Part shown: positions 16,455-25,142 of the stretch, one piece after another
Numbering within the stretch: the stretch's first letter is position 1
Layout of the letters: every line of letters begins with the position of its first letter
NCBI RefSeq assembly: GCF_001613425.1
Contig: NZ_BDCI01000003.1
Span: 62,001-126,000 of the forward strand
Direction of reading: 5' to 3'
Source of the DNA: Nocardia vulneris
GTDB taxonomy: Bacteria > Actinomycetota > Actinomycetes > Mycobacteriales > Mycobacteriaceae
DNA: 64,000 bases
Made by a program: the position numbers and the translations under genes
Notes under the pieces: generated by a model
The model's database searches: none
Seen by the model: only the letters and a program-made list of their open reading frames with translations
What the model was told of the DNA's origin: nothing

Positions 16455-16647
16455 GGCGTCCTCCGTGAGGTGTTTCCACGCGCGCAGGCATACGGAACCA
16501 GCGCCTCGTGTGGAGTTGGACCTCACGGCCGGGGACTAGCCACCCAGCACGTGTGAAGTGAATCACATACTCCTGATAGTTTCAAGCGGAAGAACAAACT
16601 AACTGTCCTGATAGGCGGCCAACTCCACCCGATGACTGTGAGAGCCT
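16455..16647. promoter_or_regulatory. Divergent promoter region with a repeated 9-mer
   Basis: The region between the membrane operon (minus) and the P450 gene (plus) is comparatively AT-rich near 16555-16620. The 9-mer TCCTGATAG occurs twice, at 16571-16579 and 16606-16614, 35 bases apart. This could be a pair of direct regulator-binding sites ahead of the P450 gene. No regulator is known. Confidence 0.4.
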
Positions 16648-18033
16648 ATGAGTATGACCTTGACGTCCGGCACTCTGCCGATCGACCGGCTTCCTCATGC
16701 CCCCGGCCGCCTCCCACTGCTGGGCGACATATCGAGCGTGGACCGCGTTCGCCCGACACAGCACGAAGCCAAGCTGGCCACGGAACTCGGGCCAATCTTC
16801 CAGCGCAAAATTCTCGGTGCCCGACTGGTGGTAGTAGCCGGTGCTCGACTCGCTGTACAGTGTTGCGACGAAAATAATTGGGGCAGAGCGCTTGTCGGGC
16901 CGACCGCGAACCTCAGGATGCTCGCTCCCGACGGGCTCTTTTCCGCGCGCAGCAGCGATCCTCTGTGGGGGCAAGCTCACCGCATCCTCGCCCCCGGTTT
17001 CACCCAGCAGGCCATGCGCGCCTACCACGACGCGATGAGTTCGGTCGGCGACGACCTCGTCGCCGAATGGTCGACTGCGGGCGGCTCGGTGGATGCGCAC
17101 TCGGCCATGACCCGAGCCACCGTGGAGGTCATCGGCCGGGCTGGATTCGGCCAAGACCTCGGCCTATTCCACCCCAACCCCGACAGCAGCGCCGCGCAGC
17201 GATTCGTACGCGAGCTCGACTTCGTCTTGCGCTGGGCGGGTGAGGCTACCAACGACCTGCCGATCGTCGGCAATCTGCGAGCGCTCTGGCGCACACCAGG
17301 GGTGAAGCGCAGGCACGCCGCGATGTGTGACTACGTGGACCGCATCATCGCCGAACGCCAAGCCCGCCCAAAGGACACCGGGGACCTGCTCAACCTGATG
17401 CTCACCACAGTCGACCCAGAGACCGGACGGACGCTGCCACTCGACAACGTACGCAACCAGGTCATCACGTTCCTCGTGGCCGGTCACCTCACCACGGCCG
17501 CGCTATTGCAGATCGCGTTGCACTACCTCGCTTCCGACTCAGACCTTCAGCACAAACTCGCCGACGAGATCCGCGCCCGGGGCCACGACTACGACGGCGT
17601 CTCGGGTATGAGGTTGACCCGGCAGATGCTCAACGAAGTCCTCCGCATGTGGCCCATCGCCCCCGGCTTCTTCCGCGTCGCCCGCTCAGACCAGAACGTC
17701 GGTGGATACGAAATCCCAGCCGGTCGTGCGGTTTTCGTGCTCAGCCTCGCCGCGCAGCGTGATACCGACGTCTGGGGACCCACCGCCAACAGTTTCGACC
17801 CCGACCGATTCGATCCGGCGGCGCTGCGCCGCCATCCTGATCGCTTCTTCAAGCCCTGGGGAGCCGGGCCGCGAGCTTGCATCGGCCGCGTCTTCGCTAT
17901 CCACGAGGCAACCGTGCTGCTGGCCCGCATTCTCGACGCATTCGTTCTATCGACCTCCAACGAGCTGCGCATCCGCGAACGCGCCGCTCTCAGCCCCGAA
18001 CCGGTCACTCTGCACCTGACACCCCGACCGTAA
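16648..18033 (+). CDS. Cytochrome P450 monooxygenase (CYP102-like heme domain)
   Basis: 461 residues from ATG 16648. The heme-binding loop is FFKPWGAGPRACIGRVFA with Cys411 as the iron ligand. The K-helix ExxR is Glu330-Arg333 (NEVLRMWP). The I-helix is FLVAGHLTTA (278-283), where the usual acidic residue before the Thr pair (AGHETT) is Leu; the Thr that steers oxygen activation is kept. Length and overall pattern fit a stand-alone heme domain related to the CYP102 group, without a fused reductase, so it needs separate redox partners not seen nearby. The substrate cannot be predicted; fatty acids are the classic CYP102 substrates. A gene 22 bases downstream is likely co-transcribed. Confidence 0.9.
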   Translation: MSMTLTSGTLPIDRLPHAPGRLPLLGDISSVDRVRPTQHEAKLATELGPIFQRKILGARLVVVAGARLAVQCCDENNWGRALVGPTANLRMLAPDGLFSARSSDPLWGQAHRILAPGFTQQAMRAYHDAMSSVGDDLVAEWSTAGGSVDAHSAMTRATVEVIGRAGFGQDLGLFHPNPDSSAAQRFVRELDFVLRWAGEATNDLPIVGNLRALWRTPGVKRRHAAMCDYVDRIIAERQARPKDTGDLLNLMLTTVDPETGRTLPLDNVRNQVITFLVAGHLTTAALLQIALHYLASDSDLQHKLADEIRARGHDYDGVSGMRLTRQMLNEVLRMWPIAPGFFRVARSDQNVGGYEIPAGRAVFVLSLAAQRDTDVWGPTANSFDPDRFDPAALRRHPDRFFKPWGAGPRACIGRVFAIHEATVLLARILDAFVLSTSNELRIRERAALSPEPVTLHLTPRP

Positions 18034-18055
18034 GCGACCCGAAAGAGGAGCCCCA

Positions 18056-19069
18056 ATGACGTGGTACCTCGTCGAATGCCTAGGCCCTTCCTCGATGAGC
18101 ATCGTTGCCAAAGACGGACTGCGAAAGGAGTGGGTCTCGATCTTCCGCGTCGAACGCGACGAAGGCATCGATGCGGTGGGCGCACTCAACTGGACACACA
18201 GCAGCGGCTCACACCTGGAGCAGCGAATGCCGGGCCGCTTCGGCGACCGCCGGGTAGAGATCGTGCCAGTCCTGGGGCCCGAAGATGACGTATATGCCAT
18301 GCACCTATGGATCGGAGACACCAGCGCCGACGCTCCCCAGCCCAGACCCGCCGCCGGCCTCCGGTTCAACCTCGGCGAACTCCAAATCCAGCAACGGCTT
18401 GAATCCTGGCTGATGAGCACCAACGACGCATCAGCCTGGAAAGGCATCAGATCCCCCGGCGAGATATTCCGGAAAGTCTTGCGTTTCGATGACATACCTC
18501 GACTCATCGAGATAGCGAACGCTCCTACCCCCGACGCGCAGTTCGAGTCGAGCCTGTGCATCCTCCACGACGACGGCCACCTGATGAATTGGCAAATCAT
18601 GGCACGCGGACGAAATGACGAACGCCACGTCGGAGTCCGCGCCCTCACCCACGACGTCACCGACATCGACCCACCAGTCGTCGGCCCGTTCGAAACGCTA
18701 CGCCTAGCCGACGAAGATGCCACCGACGGACCCGCCGCGGCGCTCCTCGCCTTCCCCGCTCGCTCAGGACCACCGACCATCTCATCCTGGATCGGCAAGG
18801 TGCCCACTTGGATCGACTGGCAACGCGACGGGGATACGGCCCTCATCCATCCCGATTCCTGGACCGCACTCAGACGGACCCAAGCCATGCTCGAACCAGC
18901 CTGCCCCACAATCGAAATCACCACCCGTGCCCGCATCCGGGCCAACACTGACACCGGATGGCAACCAGTTGACATCACCTCCAGCCGATATCCCGGCGAA
19001 GTCGGCCGCATCCTGCACATCATCCGCATCACTAAAGCCGACGGCAACAGCAACCCACAACAGCCATAG
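18056..19069 (+). CDS. Hypothetical regulator-like protein downstream of the P450 (possible DUF5593/PAS-GAF type)
   Basis: 337 residues from ATG 18056 behind GAAAGAGGAG, 22 bases after the P450 stop, so probably one operon. The N-terminal half (MTWYLVECLGPSSMSIVAKD, WVSIFRVERDEGIDAVGALN) and the central part with SPGEIFRKVLRFDDIPRLIE and SSLCILHDDGHLMNWQIMAR read like PAS/GAF sensor folds. These occur in an actinobacterial family I recall as DUF5593, but that assignment is from memory. No catalytic residues are evident. It may sense a ligand linked to the P450 substrate. Confidence 0.6.
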   Translation: MTWYLVECLGPSSMSIVAKDGLRKEWVSIFRVERDEGIDAVGALNWTHSSGSHLEQRMPGRFGDRRVEIVPVLGPEDDVYAMHLWIGDTSADAPQPRPAAGLRFNLGELQIQQRLESWLMSTNDASAWKGIRSPGEIFRKVLRFDDIPRLIEIANAPTPDAQFESSLCILHDDGHLMNWQIMARGRNDERHVGVRALTHDVTDIDPPVVGPFETLRLADEDATDGPAAALLAFPARSGPPTISSWIGKVPTWIDWQRDGDTALIHPDSWTALRRTQAMLEPACPTIEITTRARIRANTDTGWQPVDITSSRYPGEVGRILHIIRITKADGNSNPQQP

Positions 19070-19420
19070 GCGCATCAGACTCAATCGAACAAGTCTTCCC
19101 TTGAGCACGACATCGTTCGGGTGCCCGTTCATCGGCAATGTGATGCTTTCGCATAGACACGGGCCCCGGAGACAGGATCCTAATGGCGTTGCCTCCGATG
19201 CCTGGGAAATTTCCGCGGCAAATTCGCGAACTCAACATCTGAGAAAATCTCGGTTGAGCACTTCGGATCTGCCCAGCGACGTATCATTCCGTCCACAATC
19301 CGAGCACCACGTGCGCACACCTCCCCACGGCCGGGTGACCGTCCGCCTTGGCATGACACGGGCTTCGGCGCATCTCCGTCACGAGGGTACCGGGCGCGGG
19401 CACGGAGGTTAGCGGAATGG
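19070..19420. other. Convergent intergenic gap, nothing recognised
   Basis: About 350 bases between two convergent genes. No ORF with a plausible start, no tRNA and no strong hairpin was seen; short frames here are shadows. Confidence 0.4.
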
Positions 19421-20731
19421 TCAGCCGTTGCAGGTCAAGATGTTGCAGGTGCTGTTGGGAAACAGGTCTGTTAGCAGGACCGAGGGGTCTGCGAACTTGA
19501 GCGGGTCGAAGTTGAGATTCATCGGTGGGGGTTGATACGGGCCGGGGTCTGGGATATGCGTGTCGGTGACGGCGCGCATGAGGATGCGGAAGAAGTTGTA
19601 GTAGAGGTCGGAGGTGCCGGGGTTGGCGCTAAGCACGGTGCCGATATCGGGAGCGACGTCGCCGAGGGCACCGATCCAGGTGACGGTCATGCGCAGGCTG
19701 GGGATGACGAAGTTGTTCTGGTGCAGGAACCCCACCATGGCGAATAAGTCGGCGGGCGCGCTCGGGATCATGCTGTGCGCCACCGTCATCGCGGAGGGGA
19801 AGTCGGCGCTGGTGCACGACTGGCCGCGGTTGGTCCAGAACAGGTAGCCGTAGCAGCCGTTGGTGAGGGTGGGTTCGGCTGCCTGGCGCAGATATTGCTG
19901 CGACAGCACGCGGTGCCCGTTCCAGACACCGCCGTTCTGGACCAGCAGGCCGAGTTTGGCGTACTGGTGCGCGGGCATCATGAGGTTCGAGGATCCATAG
20001 GTGTTACCAACACGGTCCCGCAACCAAACATAGTTGTCTGCGGGGATTCCGATGGGTCCGAACAGGTTCTCCTGCGCGAAAGCTTGCAGGTCTTGACCTA
20101 CTGCCCGCTGCACAATGAAGGCGAGTAGGTCCACCTGGCGCTGGCCGTAAGCGAAATGAGTGCCTGGCGGGTAGTCGAGTGGCTGAGCGAGCGCTTCCTG
20201 CACAATATCGGGATCCGCCAGCAACGACGCGGCCTCGCTGATGATCGACTGCCGCAGTCCCGACGTCTGAGTCAGCAGATCACCGATAGTGATGTCGCGA
20301 TGGGCATCGTCTCCCCACGCAGGTCCGGCGGGCAGGTACCCTCCGATCGGATCATCGAGGGCGAGCAAACCGCGCTCGGCGGCGATGCCGGTCAGCAAGG
20401 AGACGATCGACTTCACCGAGCTCCATATCGGTAATGGAATCGAGTCGATCGCCGGCTCAAGCGATCCGGCCCCGACCCGGCAGTTGTTGCGGAAGATCTG
20501 CACCGACACACGCATGTGGGAGGTTGCGTAGTCGATCGCTTGTTGGACCGCGCTGGGGTCCAAGAATTGCGCTTGTGGTGGTGCGGCCTGGAATTGACTG
20601 CCCGAGCGAGGTAGGGCACATCCCAGGTCGAGCGGTCCAGCTTGGGAAGTCGGGAACGTCACAAAGGCCAGACACCAGGTCAGCACCGCTACGACGGTCA
20701 GACCCCGGGCTGAATCAAACAGACGTATCAC
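19421..20731 (-). CDS. Secreted beta-lactamase-family serine hydrolase
   Basis: 436 residues from ATG 20731. The N-terminus is a signal sequence (LTVVAVLTWCLAFVTFPTSQ, cleavage near AGPLD). The class C beta-lactamase/esterase fold has nucleophile Ser104 and Lys107 in SSVKS (SxxK) and Tyr195 in YGQ (the YxN motif with Gln replacing Asn). ITIGDLLTQTSGL is the conserved block between them. Four Cys pairs suggest disulfides outside the cell. Related proteins hydrolyse esters or peptides rather than beta-lactams; the substrate is unknown. It is transcribed alone, away from the lower-GC defence genes. Confidence 0.82.
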   Translation of the reverse strand: MIRLFDSARGLTVVAVLTWCLAFVTFPTSQAGPLDLGCALPRSGSQFQAAPPQAQFLDPSAVQQAIDYATSHMRVSVQIFRNNCRVGAGSLEPAIDSIPLPIWSSVKSIVSLLTGIAAERGLLALDDPIGGYLPAGPAWGDDAHRDITIGDLLTQTSGLRQSIISEAASLLADPDIVQEALAQPLDYPPGTHFAYGQRQVDLLAFIVQRAVGQDLQAFAQENLFGPIGIPADNYVWLRDRVGNTYGSSNLMMPAHQYAKLGLLVQNGGVWNGHRVLSQQYLRQAAEPTLTNGCYGYLFWTNRGQSCTSADFPSAMTVAHSMIPSAPADLFAMVGFLHQNNFVIPSLRMTVTWIGALGDVAPDIGTVLSANPGTSDLYYNFFRILMRAVTDTHIPDPGPYQPPPMNLNFDPLKFADPSVLLTDLFPNSTCNILTCNG

Positions 20732-21015
20732 CTCGTCACCTCGTCGTGATCGCGGTCGGGTCGTTCTGAACGTGATGAGTGCGCAGGATGCGACCCGCGT
20801 CTGACTCTAGCTCCGATTGCAGCCAGGCTCCACGAACCACCCCTCCGTTCCAGAAGACCCGCCGAAATCCACGTGAGCAACGGCGGCCGATGCCCAAAAG
20901 GTCCTTATACCGCGTGCCGCCGTCCACGGCGAATCGGCTCGAATTTCACGTCATCTCGGTGTCGCCGCTGATCCAGCTGCGACATTAGGGGCATCGTTGG
21001 CGACTTCGCTGATCG
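20732..21015. other. Gap at the edge of the defence island
   Basis: About 285 bases with no supported gene. It should hold the promoter of the serine hydrolase (reading left) and the end of the defence-island transcript. GC content falls from here to about 25 kb. Confidence 0.4.
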
Positions 21016-21570
21016 TCAGTCCGACTTCGGATGCCGCGCGCCAGACGGCTGTGCCGAGAGTCGGAGAAAATCCATACCACTCCACTGCAATGACTCGCGC
21101 AGGCGATTCTCAAAAGTAGGCCCTACAAATCGCTGGTGGACCGGACTTGTGTACTGCCGCCACCGCGAAGGATGACGCGCACTCGGTCCCACGTGGATTG
21201 CCCCATCGTGACCAGAATCTGCGAGGCCATCTAGAGTTGAAATGATTAGTTCAGACCAGTGCCTCGCTTTCCATCCAGCGGGTCGGTGAGTACCCCATGC
21301 TGCCACGACCAGGGAGGCCATAGAGGCTTCAGACTTGATTCGAACAGCCAGTTGACTGAGATCAACAAGTCCCGAAAGATGACCCAATTCCTCCGACGAC
21401 CGGGACGGCACCTCGATAAGATTACAGATGACGATCTCGTTTGCTCCCAGTACTCCTCTAAGTGTCTGCAAATTACGCCAGGAAGTGGTGAGAGACGTCT
21501 CCCTCAAAGGCGGATTGCAGAGCAAAGCAAGAATTCGAGCACCTCTACAACGGCGAAGTACGTCGTTCAA
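21016..21570 (-). CDS. DUF1643-family protein
   Basis: 184 residues from a TTG start at 21570 with CGGAGG 7-8 bases upstream. The pattern fits DUF1643: ILALLCNPPLRETSLTTSWR, NEIVICNLIEVPSR, SLVVAAWGTHRPAGW and, near the end, the HPSRW block that stands for the family's HP motif. DUF1643 proteins often travel with phage and mobile defence genes. No activity is firmly established. It is the last gene after the DUF262-HEPN pair on the same strand, 120 bases downstream, and may share their transcript. Confidence 0.68.
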   Translation of the reverse strand: MNDVLRRCRGARILALLCNPPLRETSLTTSWRNLQTLRGVLGANEIVICNLIEVPSRSSEELGHLSGLVDLSQLAVRIKSEASMASLVVAAWGTHRPAGWKARHWSELIISTLDGLADSGHDGAIHVGPSARHPSRWRQYTSPVHQRFVGPTFENRLRESLQWSGMDFLRLSAQPSGARHPKSD

Positions 21571-21690
21571 CCTAAACCTCCGTTGCTATAATATTTCACC
21601 TGTCCGCTGCCCAGGACTCTTAGCGGAGCCATCCCACTTAGCGACAGGCTCGGCATATATATAAAAATTCGCCGCGCGGCAATTCGCGCA

Positions 21691-22809
21691 CTAATCGTCG
21701 GCCAGCAAGGCCACTGTCGGCTGCTGGGTGAGAGCAGAACTCAGCGCACCTGCAAGTCGTTGCCACTGCGGAGGGAACGTCATCAAGGTTGCCTCTTGCG
21801 GCGCGGTAACACCGAGATCTACACCAAACGGACCAGCGCCGGGCATCGCTACGGGTACAGGAGTCCGGTCAACCTGAATGCTATTGATTGTGTAGCATGC
21901 TTTCTTTTCACCACCCTGATAGACCAGCGAGCCAGGCCGCACCTCTACAGAGACGTCCAGCAGATTGACGATGGATTTAACCTGCGTATCGGAATTCTTC
22001 CAAGCATTCCTAACCGTGCCCAGTTCAATTCCGAAACGATCCAGGAGAGCAAAGAGTCTGGAATGTGCAATTCTACGAAAAATCCAGAGATCATATCTAT
22101 AAATAGCGGCGGCGACGGCCCGGAGCGTCTCCAAATCCATTATTTCTGGATCCGCGCCGTGAGCAATCACATTTCTACGCTGCGTAAGGTCATCCAGAAC
22201 AGATTCAGGTGTCGTATAGATACCATTTAGTGCGCCAAAGGGAAACTCGCCATAGTCGGACGCAATCGCTTCACTTGGCAGTGCGAAGTCCAAACGGCGA
22301 AGGACGTCTCGTATAACACTGGGCTTGAAGTTCGCACTGCTGTGGGACATCGCCGCAGAATTTAACTGCACGGTGCCGTCGAGGCACGCCGCGAGGTCGT
22401 AGATTTCACCTAGCAGCGAAGAACCATCCGATGCACTTGGGCGGCGCGCTAGGTCCTGGAACCGACTGAGGGTCTGCTCAAGATGACTGGATCGTACGAC
22501 ATCAGGTAAATCCTCGTACCGAGAATACATTTCAGCCATGAGCTGTGTCATAACTTCCATGAGGTCTCTGACGAACCGCTCATGGATAGTATATATCAGA
22601 ATAATTGAGAATCCGTAGGTCTGACTGCGCCACGTCGATCCGGCCAAGATTGGCGAAAGTTCTCGCATTGAATCAGCGAGCTTTCCGCTGGCTTGAGAAA
22701 CATCGGATTTGCGGAGATTTTCCAGGCTATTAACCAGGCGGAAGAAATCAGCCATTTGCCCAACAGACGCATTCAGCCGGATCACCGGCGCAAACAGGTT
22801 GGTCGACAT
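21691..22809 (-). CDS. HEPN-domain (MAE_28990/MAE_18760-like) putative ribonuclease
   Basis: 372 residues from ATG 22809, one base after the stop of the DUF262 gene, so translationally linked. The N-terminal 240 residues are helical and contain the HEPN signature RNVIAH (Arg212 to His217, RxxxxH) in LTQRRNVIAHGAD, together with IILIYTIHERFVRDLMEVMT. In this group HEPN proteins are metal-independent RNases used as toxins, and MAE_28990-type HEPN proteins are regular partners of DUF262 proteins. The last 110 residues form a separate beta-rich domain (YTINSIQVDRTPVPVAM). Likely role: an RNA-cutting effector in anti-phage defence. Inferred. Confidence 0.75.
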   Translation of the reverse strand: MSTNLFAPVIRLNASVGQMADFFRLVNSLENLRKSDVSQASGKLADSMRELSPILAGSTWRSQTYGFSIILIYTIHERFVRDLMEVMTQLMAEMYSRYEDLPDVVRSSHLEQTLSRFQDLARRPSASDGSSLLGEIYDLAACLDGTVQLNSAAMSHSSANFKPSVIRDVLRRLDFALPSEAIASDYGEFPFGALNGIYTTPESVLDDLTQRRNVIAHGADPEIMDLETLRAVAAAIYRYDLWIFRRIAHSRLFALLDRFGIELGTVRNAWKNSDTQVKSIVNLLDVSVEVRPGSLVYQGGEKKACYTINSIQVDRTPVPVAMPGAGPFGVDLGVTAPQEATLMTFPPQWQRLAGALSSALTQQPTVALLADD

Positions 22810-22810
22810 C

Positions 22811-24037
22811 TTACGAGGCGAACCCCTGCATGAAATCGAGCATCAGAGAGTCCCGATCGCGGATATCGGACGGATTCACCTTTCGCCCATCGAAGATGGC
22901 GGAATTCTCCTTATAGAAGTCAGTCAATTTCTCAGAAATTTCGCTCGATCTCGCTATCAGCGTTTCCCGGCTATCCAAAAGCTGACTAAGAGCATTCATC
23001 ATCGGGTCATAAGCGGTGACGGTCGAGCCTCCAATCCACCACCATTCAGAGCGCCGCATACGATACAGCCAAAACGCATTCTGTCCGAGCAGATTCTGAG
23101 CGAGATCGGAGGTGTCTTTGAAAATCTCTCCGAGCATGCCGATAGTCGCGTGGTCAAACTGGTTGCCCACGGTCAGGTAATAGGAAAGATAGTCGTCCAA
23201 ACTGCCTCCTCTCCACAGTCGATCGCGCTGCCTATGGGCGAAGAAGCGTAGGACCAGCTGAACGTCCTCCATAGTCCGGTATCGCCTGTTGCTGATCAGT
23301 TCTTCTGGGGGAGACCAATCAACATCTTCCGCTAGCTCGTCAGCGTCGGGCTCGGGGATGTCCCACAGATAGCAAAACGAGGGGTGACGCGATAGCCGCA
23401 TACACAGGTCGTTTAGCGGTCCAGGATGAAGCGCGTTGCGGGTTTCCTGAGGCGTCAGGTCCTCGCCGCCTGTATTGATTCGCTCAAAGACCAGCTGTTT
23501 GAGGCGCTCAGCCTCAGCTTCAGTTTTAGCCGTTTCGTGCAGCAACACGATGGAAGAGAGATACCGTCGATCGATGCCGCGGCGAATCTGCTCGGGCAGG
23601 TCGCTGTACTTCCGGCCGTTCAACTCAGGCCACTCAGTAAGGCCAATCAAGGTGAACCGGTCGCTGTAGAACTCGGAGATGGCCGTCAGGCGCTGTCGCC
23701 CGTCCATCACCTCAAACCGAGAAAGCTCCGATTCGTACAGAAACACCGGCGGGACTGGAACGTTTACAATAAACGACTCAATAAGCCGCGACTGCTTCTC
23801 CCGTGACCATCGCGGCCGCCGTTGAAACGTTGGTTGCAGATTATAGTCAGCGCTTTGAACAAGTGCGGGTACTTGTTTCAGCTGATACCTGGCCTGCTCA
23901 ACGACTATACGGATCTCGCCGCGGACATACCGCTCGTTAATCTCTTCGTCGTCCGTCGGGTCTGCTGGGTTCGCGGTTGGGGTAACCGACGAGTCGACCC
24001 GTTCACCTGGCACCAGCATCTCGTCTGAGACTGGCAA
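22811..24037 (-). CDS. DUF262 (GmrSD/ParB-nuclease-like) protein
   Basis: About 408 residues from TTG 24037, chosen because AAGGAG lies 5 bases upstream; ATG 24091 and TTG 24118 are alternatives without a ribosome site. The N-terminal domain has YNLQPTFQRRPRWSREKQSR, VPPVFLYES and the hallmark FEVMDGRQRLTAI (DGxQR of the ParB/DUF262 fold), then LKQLVFERINTGGEDLTPQE. DUF262 domains bind or hydrolyse NTPs and act as sensor or nuclease halves in GmrSD-type modification-dependent restriction. It lacks the C-terminal HNH-type DUF1524; the HEPN gene directly downstream may supply the effector activity instead. Confidence 0.82.
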   Translation of the reverse strand: MPVSDEMLVPGERVDSSVTPTANPADPTDDEEINERYVRGEIRIVVEQARYQLKQVPALVQSADYNLQPTFQRRPRWSREKQSRLIESFIVNVPVPPVFLYESELSRFEVMDGRQRLTAISEFYSDRFTLIGLTEWPELNGRKYSDLPEQIRRGIDRRYLSSIVLLHETAKTEAEAERLKQLVFERINTGGEDLTPQETRNALHPGPLNDLCMRLSRHPSFCYLWDIPEPDADELAEDVDWSPPEELISNRRYRTMEDVQLVLRFFAHRQRDRLWRGGSLDDYLSYYLTVGNQFDHATIGMLGEIFKDTSDLAQNLLGQNAFWLYRMRRSEWWWIGGSTVTAYDPMMNALSQLLDSRETLIARSSEISEKLTDFYKENSAIFDGRKVNPSDIRDRDSLMLDFMQGFAS

Positions 24038-24248
24038 GTCAGCTCCTTGCTCTCGCTGGCAGGCAACCGTGCGGTCAGATGCTGCCGTCATTAACGATGA
24101 GTGTCTGGTACAGACCAAGAGACCAGCCTTAACAAGAGGTCCCCTCGCGCTGTTGTGATTGAGACTACAGTTCTGTCGGTGCTCAGCTGTACCTTGGGGC
24201 CGTCAGCGACCTAGCTGGCGCGCCAAACTACCTGCTGGAGGGGAACCT

Positions 24249-25142
24249 GTGACTATTCCTGTTGGGCCAGAAGCGAATCCACTGGATCTGGCGGCGGTAT
24301 GCTTCGCCGCGCTGGTCGACGAGTTCTACTTCGAGGACGGCCGGCCGCGTCCGTTCTTCTTGCGACCCAAGCGAGGTACCCAGGACGACCCCTTCGATGA
24401 ACTCATCAGCAACCGCCTGGATGCACGGTTGCCATCAAAAGTGAAGGTCCTTGCATCAGGCAAACCGTTGGTGAGTCCGGACATGGTGATCGCACGGCCG
24501 GAGGAGGCCTCACTCCTGATCAACGGTGGCCAAGAACTTGACGACCGACGCATGATTGCGATCGAGGTCAAGAAAGTGGACACAACCAAAGCGGGGAAGA
24601 TTGGTCGCGCGACGGGCATGGACTTCAACTCGACGCCGCCGTGTTCTCACGTAAGAATCTACGCTAAGAACGGCGCGCCGCTACTCGTTCCGGCATTCTA
24701 TCTGTTTGCAGCCCATACGCCTCATGAAGAGGACCGCGTGATCGTCGGTCTGGCTTTGGTCAGTGGAGCGGCATTGAACCAGGATAAAAAGCTCTATGAC
24801 CTCATAACAGGCATTCGTGATAAGGCCATAGATCTTGGAACCTTCGGCGATGGTCTCGACCGGCAGCGCCCAATGATGGTTTTTTCGAATCCACTTGGAT
24901 GGGATTGGATGAAGGCGCAGCCGACACTAATCCACCATCGCAAAGATCTGGCGGACGAGCAGGATCACCTCCACCGCATCCGTCGTGTCCTTCGCACCGC
25001 GCAAGATGGAGGCGAACATGAATTCTGGGCGTACCGCCGGACCGCGGAAAAGGACGAAGGGGTCGCAATTGACCCCTTCCCAACCCCAGACGCACGGTCG
25101 ACGAAAACGACCCAACGTGGGAAATTTATTGTGGATCTTTGA
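24249..25142 (+). CDS. PD-(D/E)xK-type restriction endonuclease candidate
   Basis: 297 residues from GTG 24249, which has GGAGGGG 6 bases upstream; the frame is open to 24159 without a start signal. A restriction-fold core is visible: SPDMVIARP (Asp78) and RMIAIEVKKVD (Glu106-x-Lys108), spaced as in PD-(D/E)xK nucleases. It lies convergent with, and overlaps by 17 bases, a DNA methyltransferase gene, which makes a restriction-modification pair likely. It is divergent from DUF262, so this intergenic region serves both. Recognition sequence unknown. Confidence 0.72.
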   Translation: MTIPVGPEANPLDLAAVCFAALVDEFYFEDGRPRPFFLRPKRGTQDDPFDELISNRLDARLPSKVKVLASGKPLVSPDMVIARPEEASLLINGGQELDDRRMIAIEVKKVDTTKAGKIGRATGMDFNSTPPCSHVRIYAKNGAPLLVPAFYLFAAHTPHEEDRVIVGLALVSGAALNQDKKLYDLITGIRDKAIDLGTFGDGLDRQRPMMVFSNPLGWDWMKAQPTLIHHRKDLADEQDHLHRIRRVLRTAQDGGEHEFWAYRRTAEKDEGVAIDPFPTPDARSTKTTQRGKFIVDL

